Origin: Patescibacteria group bacterium | GTDB taxonomy: Bacteria > Patescibacteria > Microgenomatia > Daviesbacterales > UBA10151 | Length of the DNA: 5,609 bases | Direction: 5' to 3' | Assembly: GCA_023380995.1 (NCBI GenBank) | Contig: JAMCTD010000065.1 | Location: 1-5,609 of the forward strand | The notes under the pieces: generated by a model | Databases searched by the model: none | The model's input: the letters and a program-made list of their open reading frames with translations, nothing else | Told to the model about the DNA's origin: nothing | Program-made: the position numbers and the translations under genes | Shown: piece after piece, positions 1 through 5,566 of the stretch | Position numbering within the stretch: the first letter of the stretch is position 1 | Layout of the letters: each line of letters opens with the position of its first letter

Positions 1-2
1 CC

Positions 3-1199
3 CCGCAACAACCACCAGTTGAGCCAGTGATACCAGCAGAAGTACCAGCACCACCTATTGAAGCACAGACGCCACCAGACACATTAATTGACACAAGTGA
101 AGTGGTATCACCACCAGCCACACAGGTGAGTAAAATCTTTTTGCCGTATACACCGGTGGTAGAAAACATAAAACTAAAGCAAGAAGCAGGAAGCAAGAAG
201 CAAGAAAAATCTGGCTTCTTGCCTCTGACATCTGACTTCTCTAAAGACGGCATCTTGCATCTGGCTTCTTCTCAAGATATTCCGCCTTGGGATTTACTTT
301 CTGAATACAGTGTTTCGTTAGATGCCCGAGACTTTAAAAAGTCTATCTTAAGTGATTTTTTATACAATGCACAAACTACAAACGATACCAGAAAATCTTA
401 TTCAAGTGGTTCTGTAGCTGTAAGTGGTTATTTTACCAAACGAGTTAGGTTAAGTGAAAGTTTATTTTTTGTATTTGATTTAGTAGGTGCAATATTGCAA
501 TTAACAGCTACAGTGCAATATGCCCAATATCAAGATACTGAAAGAAGTGAATTACCTATTCATGAATCTGCGATACAAAATATTAATGTTTGGGGGACAG
601 AAATAAGAGATGGGTTTAGAGATGTGCAAAACAGGGCGGATATGGAGATAGCACAAGATTTATTGGATAGTGCAGAAAGAGATGATAGGTTTGATATTGT
701 GGGGAAAAGAGATGAGGCAAAAGAAATAGTAAGTAATTTAGCTGGATATGATATAGCAATGGGAATTTTTATAAAAGGTTCCTCTAAAAAAGAATCAAAT
801 ATAAAGAAATTAACAACAAAACAAAACGAGAAAATAAAACGTGTAATCAAAATAATTGAAAAATATGACAAATACAAAATTTATGCAAAAAAAGCTTTAG
901 AGATGTTAAAAAAAGGGAAACTTAAGATTGATTCTTCTCTAAAGGGGGCTAAATGGTTCAAAACCACTGGATGGAATGAAAAGGCAATAACTTACGTAAA
1001 ACCTGATAGCTTTCAATTTACAGATGATGCTTTTGCTATAAATCTTGTTCATGAAATGTGTCATGCAACAGGTATTGGCGAAGTTAATATAATTGGATTT
1101 AGTATAGAAAGCATTACTGAACATATTCCTATATTAAACGATTATATAGGTTGCTATAAAATACAGTATCAATTTCAAGAAATTTTGGAAGGAAAATAA
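3..1199 (+). CDS. 5'-partial protein: proline-rich spacer and C-terminal HExxH (zincin-like) domain
   Basis: The frame is open to the window's left edge. A GTG at 27 could be read as a start, but the codons before it (3-26) encode the same proline/glutamate-rich pattern (PQQPPVEP), so I treat it as an internal valine and the gene as 5'-truncated. Numbering from that valine: residues 1-48 are a Pro-rich spacer; 50-83 are encoded by dispersed repeat DNA; 90-245 are a mixed region I do not recognise, with a hydrophobic stretch at about 146-163; 253-300 are lysine-rich and helical; the C-terminus carries HEMCHATGIGE at 342-352. That fits the zinc-protease pattern HExxHxxGxxE, with H342, H346 and possibly E352 as metal ligands and E343 as the catalytic base. 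It ends in TAA 8 bp before the next gene. A long modular exported or effector-like protein with a C-terminal peptidase is plausible. Substrate and family are unknown. The HExxH motif is seen; activity is inferred. Confidence 0.7.
   Translation, partial: PQQPPVEPVIPAEVPAPPIEAQTPPDTLIDTSEVVSPPATQVSKIFLPYTPVVENIKLKQEAGSKKQEKSGFLPLTSDFSKDGILHLASSQDIPPWDLLSEYSVSLDARDFKKSILSDFLYNAQTTNDTRKSYSSGSVAVSGYFTKRVRLSESLFFVFDLVGAILQLTATVQYAQYQDTERSELPIHESAIQNINVWGTEIRDGFRDVQNRADMEIAQDLLDSAERDDRFDIVGKRDEAKEIVSNLAGYDIAMGIFIKGSSKKESNIKKLTTKQNEKIKRVIKIIEKYDKYKIYAKKALEMLKKGKLKIDSSLKGAKWFKTTGWNEKAITYVKPDSFQFTDDAFAINLVHEMCHATGIGEVNIIGFSIESITEHIPILNDYIGCYKIQYQFQEILEGK
177..275. repeat. purine-/pyrimidine-rich dispersed repeat inside the partial gene
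   Basis: Positions 177-206 are tandem GAAGCAAGAAGCAGG-type units. Positions 211-240 and 251-271 carry the opposite-strand form (TCTTGC, ATCTGGCTTCTT). The same family recurs at 2304-2338, 2423-2438, 3384-3406, 3556-3594 and 4941-4953. Here it is translated without a stop as about 34 residues (starting LKQEAGSKKQEK) between the proline-rich spacer and the helical region. The two orientations lie next to each other and could pair into a long imperfect hairpin. Confidence 0.7.
1187..1193 (+). promoter_or_regulatory. ribosome binding site of the pseudopilin-like gene
   Basis: GGAAGGA lies inside the last codons of the upstream gene and 14 nt before the ATG at 1208. The spacing is longer than ideal, but this is the only strong purine Shine-Dalgarno match ahead of any gene here. 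Its position within the upstream gene suggests translational coupling. Confidence 0.45.
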
Positions 1200-1207
1200 A
1201 GTTTATT

Positions 1208-1636
1208 ATGACATTATATAGAAAATTTAATTTTTTATTTGTTATACTTATTTTCATTTTTCTTATTTTGTTACTTGTGCCTAAAATACCACGTATTCAT
1301 GAAGCAACCACAAAGGAAAAAACAAGTATGGAATTTGTAAGCATAAGAGAGATAAACAAAAAGATAGAAATTTTTAAGAAAGAAAAAGGTCATTATCCTA
1401 AATATCCAAATATGGAAGATATGTTTTTTAACGAAAAATATTTCCCTGATGGTCCCCCAAGGGACCCATTTACAAATAAAAATAAAATTGGAACTTACAA
1501 AATGGATTTAAAAACTAAAAAAATTTCACTTAAAGAACATAATCCTTCAGCAAAAGGACACGAATTAATGGATAAGGATTATTTTTGCAAATACATTGTA
1601 AGAGACTTTAACAAATGCAAAGAATATTTAAAATGA
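1208..1636 (+). CDS. small membrane-anchored protein with GspG/pseudopilin-like core
   Basis: 142 residues. A basic N-terminus (MTLYRK) leads into one hydrophobic segment at about residues 8-24, followed by an extracytoplasmic or periplasmic domain of about 115 residues. Around residues 47-90 the pattern (N/K)IEIFKKEKGHYPKYPN, then FPDGPPRDPF and a Y-x-M-D strand, resembles the major pseudopilin GspG and type IV pilin C-terminal fold, where helix, GxYP, and lP.DPWG motifs follow in that order. Against a real pilin: there is no G|(F/M)xxxE prepilin-peptidase site before the hydrophobic segment. The last 20 residues contain two cysteines (YFCKYI and NKCKEY) that could form a disulfide. It sits 8 bp behind the HExxH gene and is probably co-transcribed. 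It could be a secretion accessory protein, a partner or immunity-like protein for the upstream gene, or a diverged pilin-like lipid-bilayer anchor. Function is unassigned. Confidence 0.7.
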   Translation: MTLYRKFNFLFVILIFIFLILLLVPKIPRIHEATTKEKTSMEFVSIREINKKIEIFKKEKGHYPKYPNMEDMFFNEKYFPDGPPRDPFTNKNKIGTYKMDLKTKKISLKEHNPSAKGHELMDKDYFCKYIVRDFNKCKEYLK

Positions 1637-1879
1637 CAAATACAAAGAACAAAAGTGTTAAACCTTAAAATTTGACAAAAAACTATGCCAACTAACCAAA
1701 AACAACTTTTAACTTACCTATTTTACTTAAATTTTTTTAAATGGTTTATTATTAATTTGCATTTTGCAATACTTAGCACCCATCACCCATAGCAATACCT
1801 ACCTATTGCAAAAAGCAATAATTAACTATAAAATTATCAAGGGAACAAAAACAAACTTACAAAATAAAAAATTAAAACT
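1637..1879. other. AT-rich intergenic spacer before the TolB-like gene
   Basis: 243 bp with no open reading frame worth calling. It must hold the promoter of the downstream pair if they form a separate unit. A TTGACA occurs at 1672-1677, but no convincing -10 hexamer follows at 16-18 bp. No clear GC-rich hairpin with a T-run marks the end of the upstream gene. The right half contains the GCAATA/TATTGC box cluster described separately. The ATG at 1880 has no Shine-Dalgarno, only an A-rich leader. Confidence 0.6.
1762..1820. promoter_or_regulatory. GCAATA/TATTGC box cluster upstream of the TolB-like gene
   Basis: TTTTGCAATA at 1762-1771 is a perfect inverted repeat of TATTGCAAAA at 1804-1813. 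A nearer GCAATA at 1792-1797 can pair with TATTGC at 1804-1809 across a 6-nt loop, and another GCAATA lies at 1815-1820. The loop carries CCCATCACCCATAG. It could be an operator, a leader RNA hairpin with alternative pairings, or a decayed copy of the dispersed TTGCAAAA repeat also present at 2381-2415 and 3408-3431. I cannot choose between these. Confidence 0.3.
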
Positions 1880-3379
1880 ATGAGAGAAATACTGCAAAAT
1901 AAATTTTTTAGTTGGAAATGTAAAGTAGCCTTAACATTTTTTATATTTTTTTTCTTAACTTTTACTTTTTCGCAAGATTTACCTTCAACTAATTCCTCTA
2001 CAAACACTAATTCTCAGCAAGAACCCATAAACAAACAAGAAAAACAAAACCTTATTCTTTTCTCACCTTCTGGTAAAATCCACACTCCAACTCCTTTGTT
2101 TTTCTGGAGCAAACTAAACGACACCCAAACATTCACCCTCACCATATACAACTTTCAAAAACAAAAACTAATAGAAGTAAGCGGAATACAAGTAAGCAAC
2201 TTTGTATTCAATGAACAATTTAAAAAAGGTAAATACTACTGGCAGGTGAAAGATAATAATGGTTTGATTTCTAAACTTACAGCATTTAACATCACTAATA
2301 AAAAGAAGCAAGAAGAAGGAAGTAAGAAACAAGATGAAGGTACAGAGGCACAGAGTAGCAAAGGCACAAAGAGTGAGCAATTGCAAAATGAAAATTGCAA
2401 AAGTCAAAATGCAAACTGTGAAGGAGAGAAGCAAGAAACCCAACAAGGCACAAAGGCACAAAGTAGCACAGGCACAGAGGGTAAAACTTCACTAGACCCC
2501 TTGAACCCTGTACCTCTTGAATCCTCTCTTAAACTACAATCAGTCTACATAGAAAACACTTTTAATTTGCAAAAACTAACCAACTTTAACTTTGATGTAA
2601 GTAATCCTATATTCACTCCTGAAGGACAAAAAATAATATTTTCTGGTGAAAAAGAAAACAATTCTACAATTTATCTTTTATACCTAAAAACCAATTTATT
2701 AAAACAACTAACTACAAGTGGTGAAGCAATAAAAGATAGCTATCCTCAACTAACTAAAGATTACAAACTAATCTTTTGCTCAAATAGAACACAAAAAAAT
2801 AACTTATGGCTCATAAGTTTAACTAAACCTCAAGGATATACCTTGCTTAACACACCAACTGCTGTTTATAACTCTGCCTGTGCCCCTTCTGTATCACCCG
2901 ACAGCAAACTCATTGCCTATACCAACGAAAGTCATATCTGGATTACAACACTATATAGCCCAACTGCTACCCAATTAACTACTGGTAAAGACCCCTCGTT
3001 TTCACCTGATGGGAAAAAAATAATATTCACCTCAAATATAACTGGCAACTACGATATATACCAAATAGATGTTACCTCACAAAACCTGACCCAATTAACT
3101 CAAGACTTAACTGATGAAACAAACCCTAAATATTCACCTGACAACACAAGAATAGTTTACGAAAAAAATAAAGATTTATGGTTACTTAATTTAAAGACCT
3201 TTGCTCAAACACAACTAACAAACAATCCAGCAGAAGACAAAGACCCAGTATTTTCCCCTAAAGGAGACAGCATAATATTTGTTTCTAACAGAGACGGAAA
3301 TTTTAACATCTATAAAATAACTTTGGAGAAAAAAACAGTTATAAAAAAAGGCACAGAGACACAAAGTTTAGAGAAGTAA
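1880..3379 (+). CDS. exported Ig-like plus six-bladed TolB/PD40-type propeller protein
   Basis: 499 residues. A signal peptide is clear: basic residues, hydrophobic core at about 17-30, and likely cleavage near FTFS|QD at 31/32. Residues 57-139 look like an Ig/fibronectin-III domain (FSPSGKIHTPTPLFFW ... GKYYWQVKDNNG). Residues 141-210 are low-complexity linker encoded by dispersed repeats. Residues 240-485 form a beta-propeller with six PD40-type blades starting near 240, 287, 331, 370, 413 and 454; the best copies read PSFSPDGKKIIFTSN and PVFSPKGDSIIFVSN, and five of the six blades end in QLT or a near match. Six blades equals the TolB C-terminal propeller, but TolB's own N-terminal domain is absent, so this is a TolB-like protein rather than tolB itself. 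Likely periplasmic or surface-facing, binding protein or glycan. The last about 11 residues (GTETQSLEK at the end) are again repeat-derived. The barrel gene follows after 65 bp, probably in the same operon. Confidence 0.88.
   Translation: MREILQNKFFSWKCKVALTFFIFFFLTFTFSQDLPSTNSSTNTNSQQEPINKQEKQNLILFSPSGKIHTPTPLFFWSKLNDTQTFTLTIYNFQKQKLIEVSGIQVSNFVFNEQFKKGKYYWQVKDNNGLISKLTAFNITNKKKQEEGSKKQDEGTEAQSSKGTKSEQLQNENCKSQNANCEGEKQETQQGTKAQSSTGTEGKTSLDPLNPVPLESSLKLQSVYIENTFNLQKLTNFNFDVSNPIFTPEGQKIIFSGEKENNSTIYLLYLKTNLLKQLTTSGEAIKDSYPQLTKDYKLIFCSNRTQKNNLWLISLTKPQGYTLLNTPTAVYNSACAPSVSPDSKLIAYTNESHIWITTLYSPTATQLTTGKDPSFSPDGKKIIFTSNITGNYDIYQIDVTSQNLTQLTQDLTDETNPKYSPDNTRIVYEKNKDLWLLNLKTFAQTQLTNNPAEDKDPVFSPKGDSIIFVSNRDGNFNIYKITLEKKTVIKKGTETQSLEK
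2304..2480. repeat. composite cluster of dispersed repeats forming the protein linker
   Basis: Four families lie side by side: a purine-rich GAAGCAAGAAG stretch at 2304-2338; a GGTACAGAGGCACAGAGTAG-type unit at 2339-2371; a TTGCAAAATG/TTGCAAAAG stretch at 2381-2415; a second purine stretch at 2423-2438; and a second GGCACAAAGGCACAAAGTAG unit at 2447-2480. All are read through in frame, giving GTEAQSSKGTK and GTKAQSSTGTE in the linker between the Ig-like domain and the propeller. Confidence 0.8.
3350..3376. repeat. GGCACAGAG repeat at the C-terminus of the TolB-like gene
   Basis: GGCACAGAGACACAAAG begins at 3350 and runs to the last sense codons before TAA at 3377-3379. It is translated in the same frame as the two linker copies (GTETQS). 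The propeller finishes just before it, so the repeat adds a short tail rather than disrupting a blade. Confidence 0.65.
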
Positions 3380-3444
3380 GAAACAGGAAGCAAGAAGTAA
3401 GAAGAAAATTGCAAAATGCAAAATTAAAAATAGAAAGTTAAGAA
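3380..3444. repeat. repeat-filled spacer between the TolB-like and barrel genes
   Basis: The 65-bp gap is almost wholly repeat DNA: a purine-rich GGAAGCAAGAAGTAAGAAG stretch at 3384-3406 followed by ATTGCAAAATGCAAAATTA from 3408. The barrel gene's ATG at 3445 is preceded by AGAAAG and AAGAA, a weak ribosome binding site. No terminator is visible, which supports co-transcription of the two genes. Confidence 0.6.
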
Positions 3445-5043
3445 ATGGCAAAAAATAAAAAAAATTTAAAATTTACAATTATTATAACAGTCCTTTTACT
3501 AACTTGTATAACAATAGTTTATTCACAGACTACAAGCAGCAATAAACAGAACAAGAATCTTACATCTTACATCTTACTTCTTGCATCTAATTCCTCTACT
3601 CAATTTATTCCTAAAACCAGCTTACTCTACCAACTACTTACAACCTACTGTGATAAAATACAAATCAGTTGCCCTGCGAATTTAACTTCACGAGATTTAA
3701 CATATAATGAAGCATTAAATTACCTATCACTTTTAGAACAAAAACTAAAAGATACTCAATTTAAAAAATCACCTTACTATCCAGAAGTAAAATATTATAC
3801 CCAAAAAGCAAAAAAAGAGTTAGAAAGTTCTAAACAAGGCACAGAGGCACAAAGTAGCATAGGCACAAAGCCTTCCACTATATCCGGCAACTTTAGATTA
3901 TGGCTTGATAATTATGCCGGCAGTAACGAAGTTTTAAATTACAAACAACTAATTTCGCCTCCTTATCAAACAGGTTTTGCTCATAGAATATTTTTATCTT
4001 ACAATCCAAACCTTGGCACTAAATTCTATGCTAAACTTGCTGTTAAATCAGAGCAAAGTAAAAACATACTGGGCAAAAAAGATGTGCTTTATATTCAGGC
4101 AGATGAAATATATCTTGGATATAAAAGCAAACACTTAAACTTAAAATACGGCAGACAATATGTAGGTTTTGGACCCTATGGAATATTAGTGCATGATAAT
4201 TTTTTTCCTTTTGACAACACCTTTCTTTTGCATTATCGGTTATTTAGTTTTGATTTTTATAACCTTTGGGGAAATGCCAACCGACCACCCGAATTTAAAC
4301 TAACTCAAAACTATAATTTATATTTTCCTTTTGGAGGGCAAGCTCGTTTCCCTGAAGCAATGGTGGCTTCACAATATTATTCTGCCCAAAGAATAGAAAA
4401 AACAATAAAAGGCTTAACCTTAGCAGAAAGTATTTTAGTTAAAGGAGGAGATAATTTAAGAGGTTTTGGATTTGATGCCCAAAGTAAGAACTTAAAATAT
4501 GAATATGCAAACTACTATAATGAAATCTTGGATAAAAACTTTAAGGCACAATTATTTAACTACAATTTTAATCACGGAAAAAATAACTATGCTTTAACTT
4601 TTGCTGATGTAGCCAAAGATTTTCAACTAAACTTTTCTGCTTTAAATATTTCTGCAGATGAAAGTGATTATGGTGGATTGCCGGATATTTTACAAAACAA
4701 TTTTAAAGGATATGGATTAAGTTTAACCAGAACATTAGGGAAAACCGCTTACACTTTTAATTTTTTAGATGGTAAAAGTAAAGATAATCAAAAACTACCG
4801 GTACAAACAGAATTTAAATTTTCCCACAAGTTTGCTAACAACGCCATATTTAATATTTACTATTCTCAACTAGGAAAAGATAATCTTCACAGTAGACTGC
4901 GTCTTGAACTATGGCTAACCGATTTGTTTAGTTTTTATGAGAAGCAGGAAGAAGGCACAAAGGCACAAGGGAAAACCAAAGTAGCGGTGCGATTTATCGC
5001 ACAAAATCAGGCACAAAGGCACAGAGGATGTAATTGCGAGTGA
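3445..5043 (+). CDS. exported SLH-like plus Wzi-like outer-membrane beta-barrel protein
   Basis: 532 residues. The signal peptide has a basic MAKNKKNLK start, a hydrophobic core at about 9-25 and likely cleavage at VYS|QT (27/28). Residues 53-127 (FIPKTSLLYQLLTTYCDK ... LTSRDLTYNEALNYL) resemble the SLH-like segment that precedes many barrels in deep-branching diderms. From about 146 the protein is a long run of alternating, aromatic-rich strands. The stretch YGRQYVGFGPYGILVHDNF followed by FPFDN is close to the GR-x-x-x-G-x-G-P ... n-x-x-PFD pattern of the capsule-assembly protein Wzi superfamily. Function is inferred: an outer-membrane barrel for surface polysaccharide attachment or a porin. 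Two parts come from dispersed repeats: about residues 37-50 after the signal peptide and 132-143 before the barrel. The last about 35 residues are repeat-encoded too, and the stop lies in a repeat. Family assignment to Wzi is moderate; the barrel itself is well supported. Confidence 0.82.
   Translation: MAKNKKNLKFTIIITVLLLTCITIVYSQTTSSNKQNKNLTSYILLLASNSSTQFIPKTSLLYQLLTTYCDKIQISCPANLTSRDLTYNEALNYLSLLEQKLKDTQFKKSPYYPEVKYYTQKAKKELESSKQGTEAQSSIGTKPSTISGNFRLWLDNYAGSNEVLNYKQLISPPYQTGFAHRIFLSYNPNLGTKFYAKLAVKSEQSKNILGKKDVLYIQADEIYLGYKSKHLNLKYGRQYVGFGPYGILVHDNFFPFDNTFLLHYRLFSFDFYNLWGNANRPPEFKLTQNYNLYFPFGGQARFPEAMVASQYYSAQRIEKTIKGLTLAESILVKGGDNLRGFGFDAQSKNLKYEYANYYNEILDKNFKAQLFNYNFNHGKNNYALTFADVAKDFQLNFSALNISADESDYGGLPDILQNNFKGYGLSLTRTLGKTAYTFNFLDGKSKDNQKLPVQTEFKFSHKFANNAIFNIYYSQLGKDNLHSRLRLELWLTDLFSFYEKQEEGTKAQGKTKVAVRFIAQNQAQRHRGCNCE
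3556..3594. repeat. pyrimidine-orientation copy of the GAAGCAAGAAG family
   Basis: Tandem CTTACAT units end in CTTCTTGCATCTAA, the antisense form of the purine repeat seen in the other genes. It is translated as TSYILLLAS just after the signal peptide, giving an unexpectedly hydrophobic stretch next to a Ser/Asn/Lys-rich spacer. Confidence 0.6.
3838..3870. repeat. GGCACAGAGGCACAAAGTAG repeat in the barrel gene
   Basis: Near-identical to the units at 2339-2371 and 2447-2480. It is read in the same frame as those, giving GTEAQSSIGTK, and lies at the junction of the SLH-like segment and the barrel. Confidence 0.8.
4941..5028. repeat. repeat cluster encoding the barrel protein's C-terminal tail
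   Basis: A purine unit (GAAGCAGGAAGAA, 4941-4953) is followed by GGCACAAAGGCACAAGGG (4954-4971), then the GTAG-led hairpin at 4981-5002, then a second GGCACAAAGGCACAGAGGA (5010-5028). The first GGCACA copy is read as GTKAQ, like the copies in the linkers. The second is in another frame and gives AQRHRG. Confidence 0.75.
4981..5002. repeat. REP-like hairpin with GTAG lead, inside the barrel gene
   Basis: GTAG at 4981-4984 is followed two bases later by a perfect palindrome with 7-bp arms, GTGCGAT-TT-ATCGCAC (4987-5002). It is translated as the strand-like stretch KVAVRFIAQ. Confidence 0.6.
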
Positions 5044-5057
5044 AACGAAGCAATCTC
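5032..5057. repeat. ATTGCGAG...CGAAGCAATCTC palindromic repeat (short form)
   Basis: ATTGCGAG and CGAAGCAATCTC flank a short centre. It is a shortened copy of the repeat at 5361-5399. The TGA at 5041-5043 that ends the barrel gene lies inside this element. Confidence 0.7.
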
Positions 5058-5065
5058 AAAAAATG

Positions 5066-5090
5066 GTAGCAACAGATATTCAGGTCTGTT
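5066..5090. repeat. REP-like hairpin, imperfect
   Basis: GTAG at 5066-5069 is followed one base later by an inverted repeat with arms AACAGA and TCTGTT (5071-5090), extended by one G-T wobble pair. The sequence after it is A-rich on this strand, so it is not a typical terminator for the barrel gene. Confidence 0.45.
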
Positions 5091-5111
5091 AAAAAAATCA
5101 GAAGCAAAAAT

Positions 5112-5138
5112 GTAGGGACAAACCTTTAGGTTTGTTCG
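5112..5138. repeat. REP-like hairpin (GTAGGGACAAACC type)
   Basis: GTAG at 5112-5115 is followed by ACAAACCT-TT-AGGTTTGT (5118-5135), 8-bp perfect arms. It shares its GTAGGGACA lead with the two hairpins further right but has different arms. Confidence 0.6.
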
Positions 5139-5224
5139 AGAAATATAATTAACTTATAATAACAACAGCATCTTCTTTATTCATTAATGATTGTTTAATC
5201 TTCCTCATCAATCACTTTTTCAAA

Positions 5225-5267
5225 AGATATTCCCCCGCCCACCATCCCCCAAGTTTTGTTAAAAGAG
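5225..5267. repeat. left arm of a 43-bp inverted repeat
   Basis: Begins AGATATTCCCCCGCCCACC and continues to 5267. The reverse complement of 5567-5609 matches at 42 of 43 positions, with the one mismatch at 5259. The C-rich block stands out from the AT-rich surroundings. The arms are 299 bp apart. Confidence 0.85.
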
Positions 5268-5291
5268 AATTGCTTTATGCAATTTTATCTT
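5262..5291 (+). terminator. possible weak terminator hairpin
   Basis: AATTGC (5268-5273) pairs with GCAATT (5279-5284) over a TTTAT loop, with outer AAAGA/TCTTT arms across a small internal loop and T-rich DNA after it. It is AT-rich and 220 bp past the barrel gene's stop, so a role as that operon's terminator is uncertain. Confidence 0.25.
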
Positions 5292-5360
5292 TAAATTTTT
5301 GCTTTTAAATTAGCAATTTTTATGTCCTGCTTACTTCTTTGCTTGGGGTTGTTTGTGATT

Positions 5361-5399
5361 TGTCATTGCGAGGAGCAAAAGCGACGAAGCAATCTCATT
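5361..5399. repeat. ATTGCGAGGAGC...GCGACGAAGCAATCTC palindromic repeat (full form)
   Basis: ATTGCGAGGAGC (5365-5376) and GCGACGAAGCAATCTC (5381-5396) form an imperfect hairpin over AAAA. Repeats of this GCGA/GAAGCAATC type are scattered in many bacterial genomes. The second copy here is the shortened one at 5032-5057. Confidence 0.7.
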
Positions 5400-5443
5400 G
5401 TTTTACCACTGCCGTTTGCTGTAACCTCACCCAACCCCAATAA

Positions 5444-5470
5444 GTAGGGACAGTGTATCCCCTGCCCTAC
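5444..5470. repeat. REP-like hairpin A (GTAGGGACAG type)
   Basis: Starts GTAGGGACAG and ends CTGCCCTAC. The arms pair GTAGGG/CCCTAC and CAG/CTG with the A at 5450 bulged out. Confidence 0.65.
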
Positions 5471-5491
5471 CTATCCGCAAAGAAGGCATTA

Positions 5492-5517
5492 GTAGGGACA
5501 GGGTTTCCCTGCCCTAC
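5492..5517. repeat. REP-like hairpin B (GTAGGGACAG type)
   Basis: Same family as 5444-5470 and in the same orientation 48 bp downstream: GTAGGGACAGGG, a TTT loop, then CCCTGCCCTAC, again with one bulged A. The bulge is conserved between the two copies. Confidence 0.7.
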
Positions 5518-5566
5518 AAATTAATCAGTCATAAAAACCAATTTAAAGATAGGTTCTTGCAAACTC

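Noticed and set aside
27..29. GTG as the true start of the first gene
   Set aside because: The same proline-rich frame is open upstream to base 3, and no Shine-Dalgarno precedes the GTG.
560..877. Minus-strand open frame of 105 codons opposite the partial gene
   Set aside because: Hydrophobic Phe/Ile/Ser-rich translation typical of the antisense of a Lys/Asp-rich gene, with no ribosome site and fully covered by a better plus-strand frame.
939..1124. Minus-strand frame opposite the HExxH segment
   Set aside because: Short, no ribosome binding site, and the plus strand carries a recognisable motif there.
1672..1700. Sigma-70-like promoter with TTGACA
   Set aside because: No acceptable -10 hexamer lies 16-18 bp downstream.
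2304..2480. CRISPR array suggested by clustered repeats
   Set aside because: Units are not evenly spaced, differ between families, lack unique spacers and are translated as a linker.
2168..2492. Two overlapping minus-strand open frames across the repeat linker
   Set aside because: Their Cys/Leu/Phe-rich translations are the antisense of the dispersed repeats. No start context or recognisable domain.
5209..5259. Small minus-strand gene ending in VIDEED
   Set aside because: From its only ATG it is 17 codons long and has an in-frame stop not far upstream. It is more likely a fragment carried by the inverted repeat.
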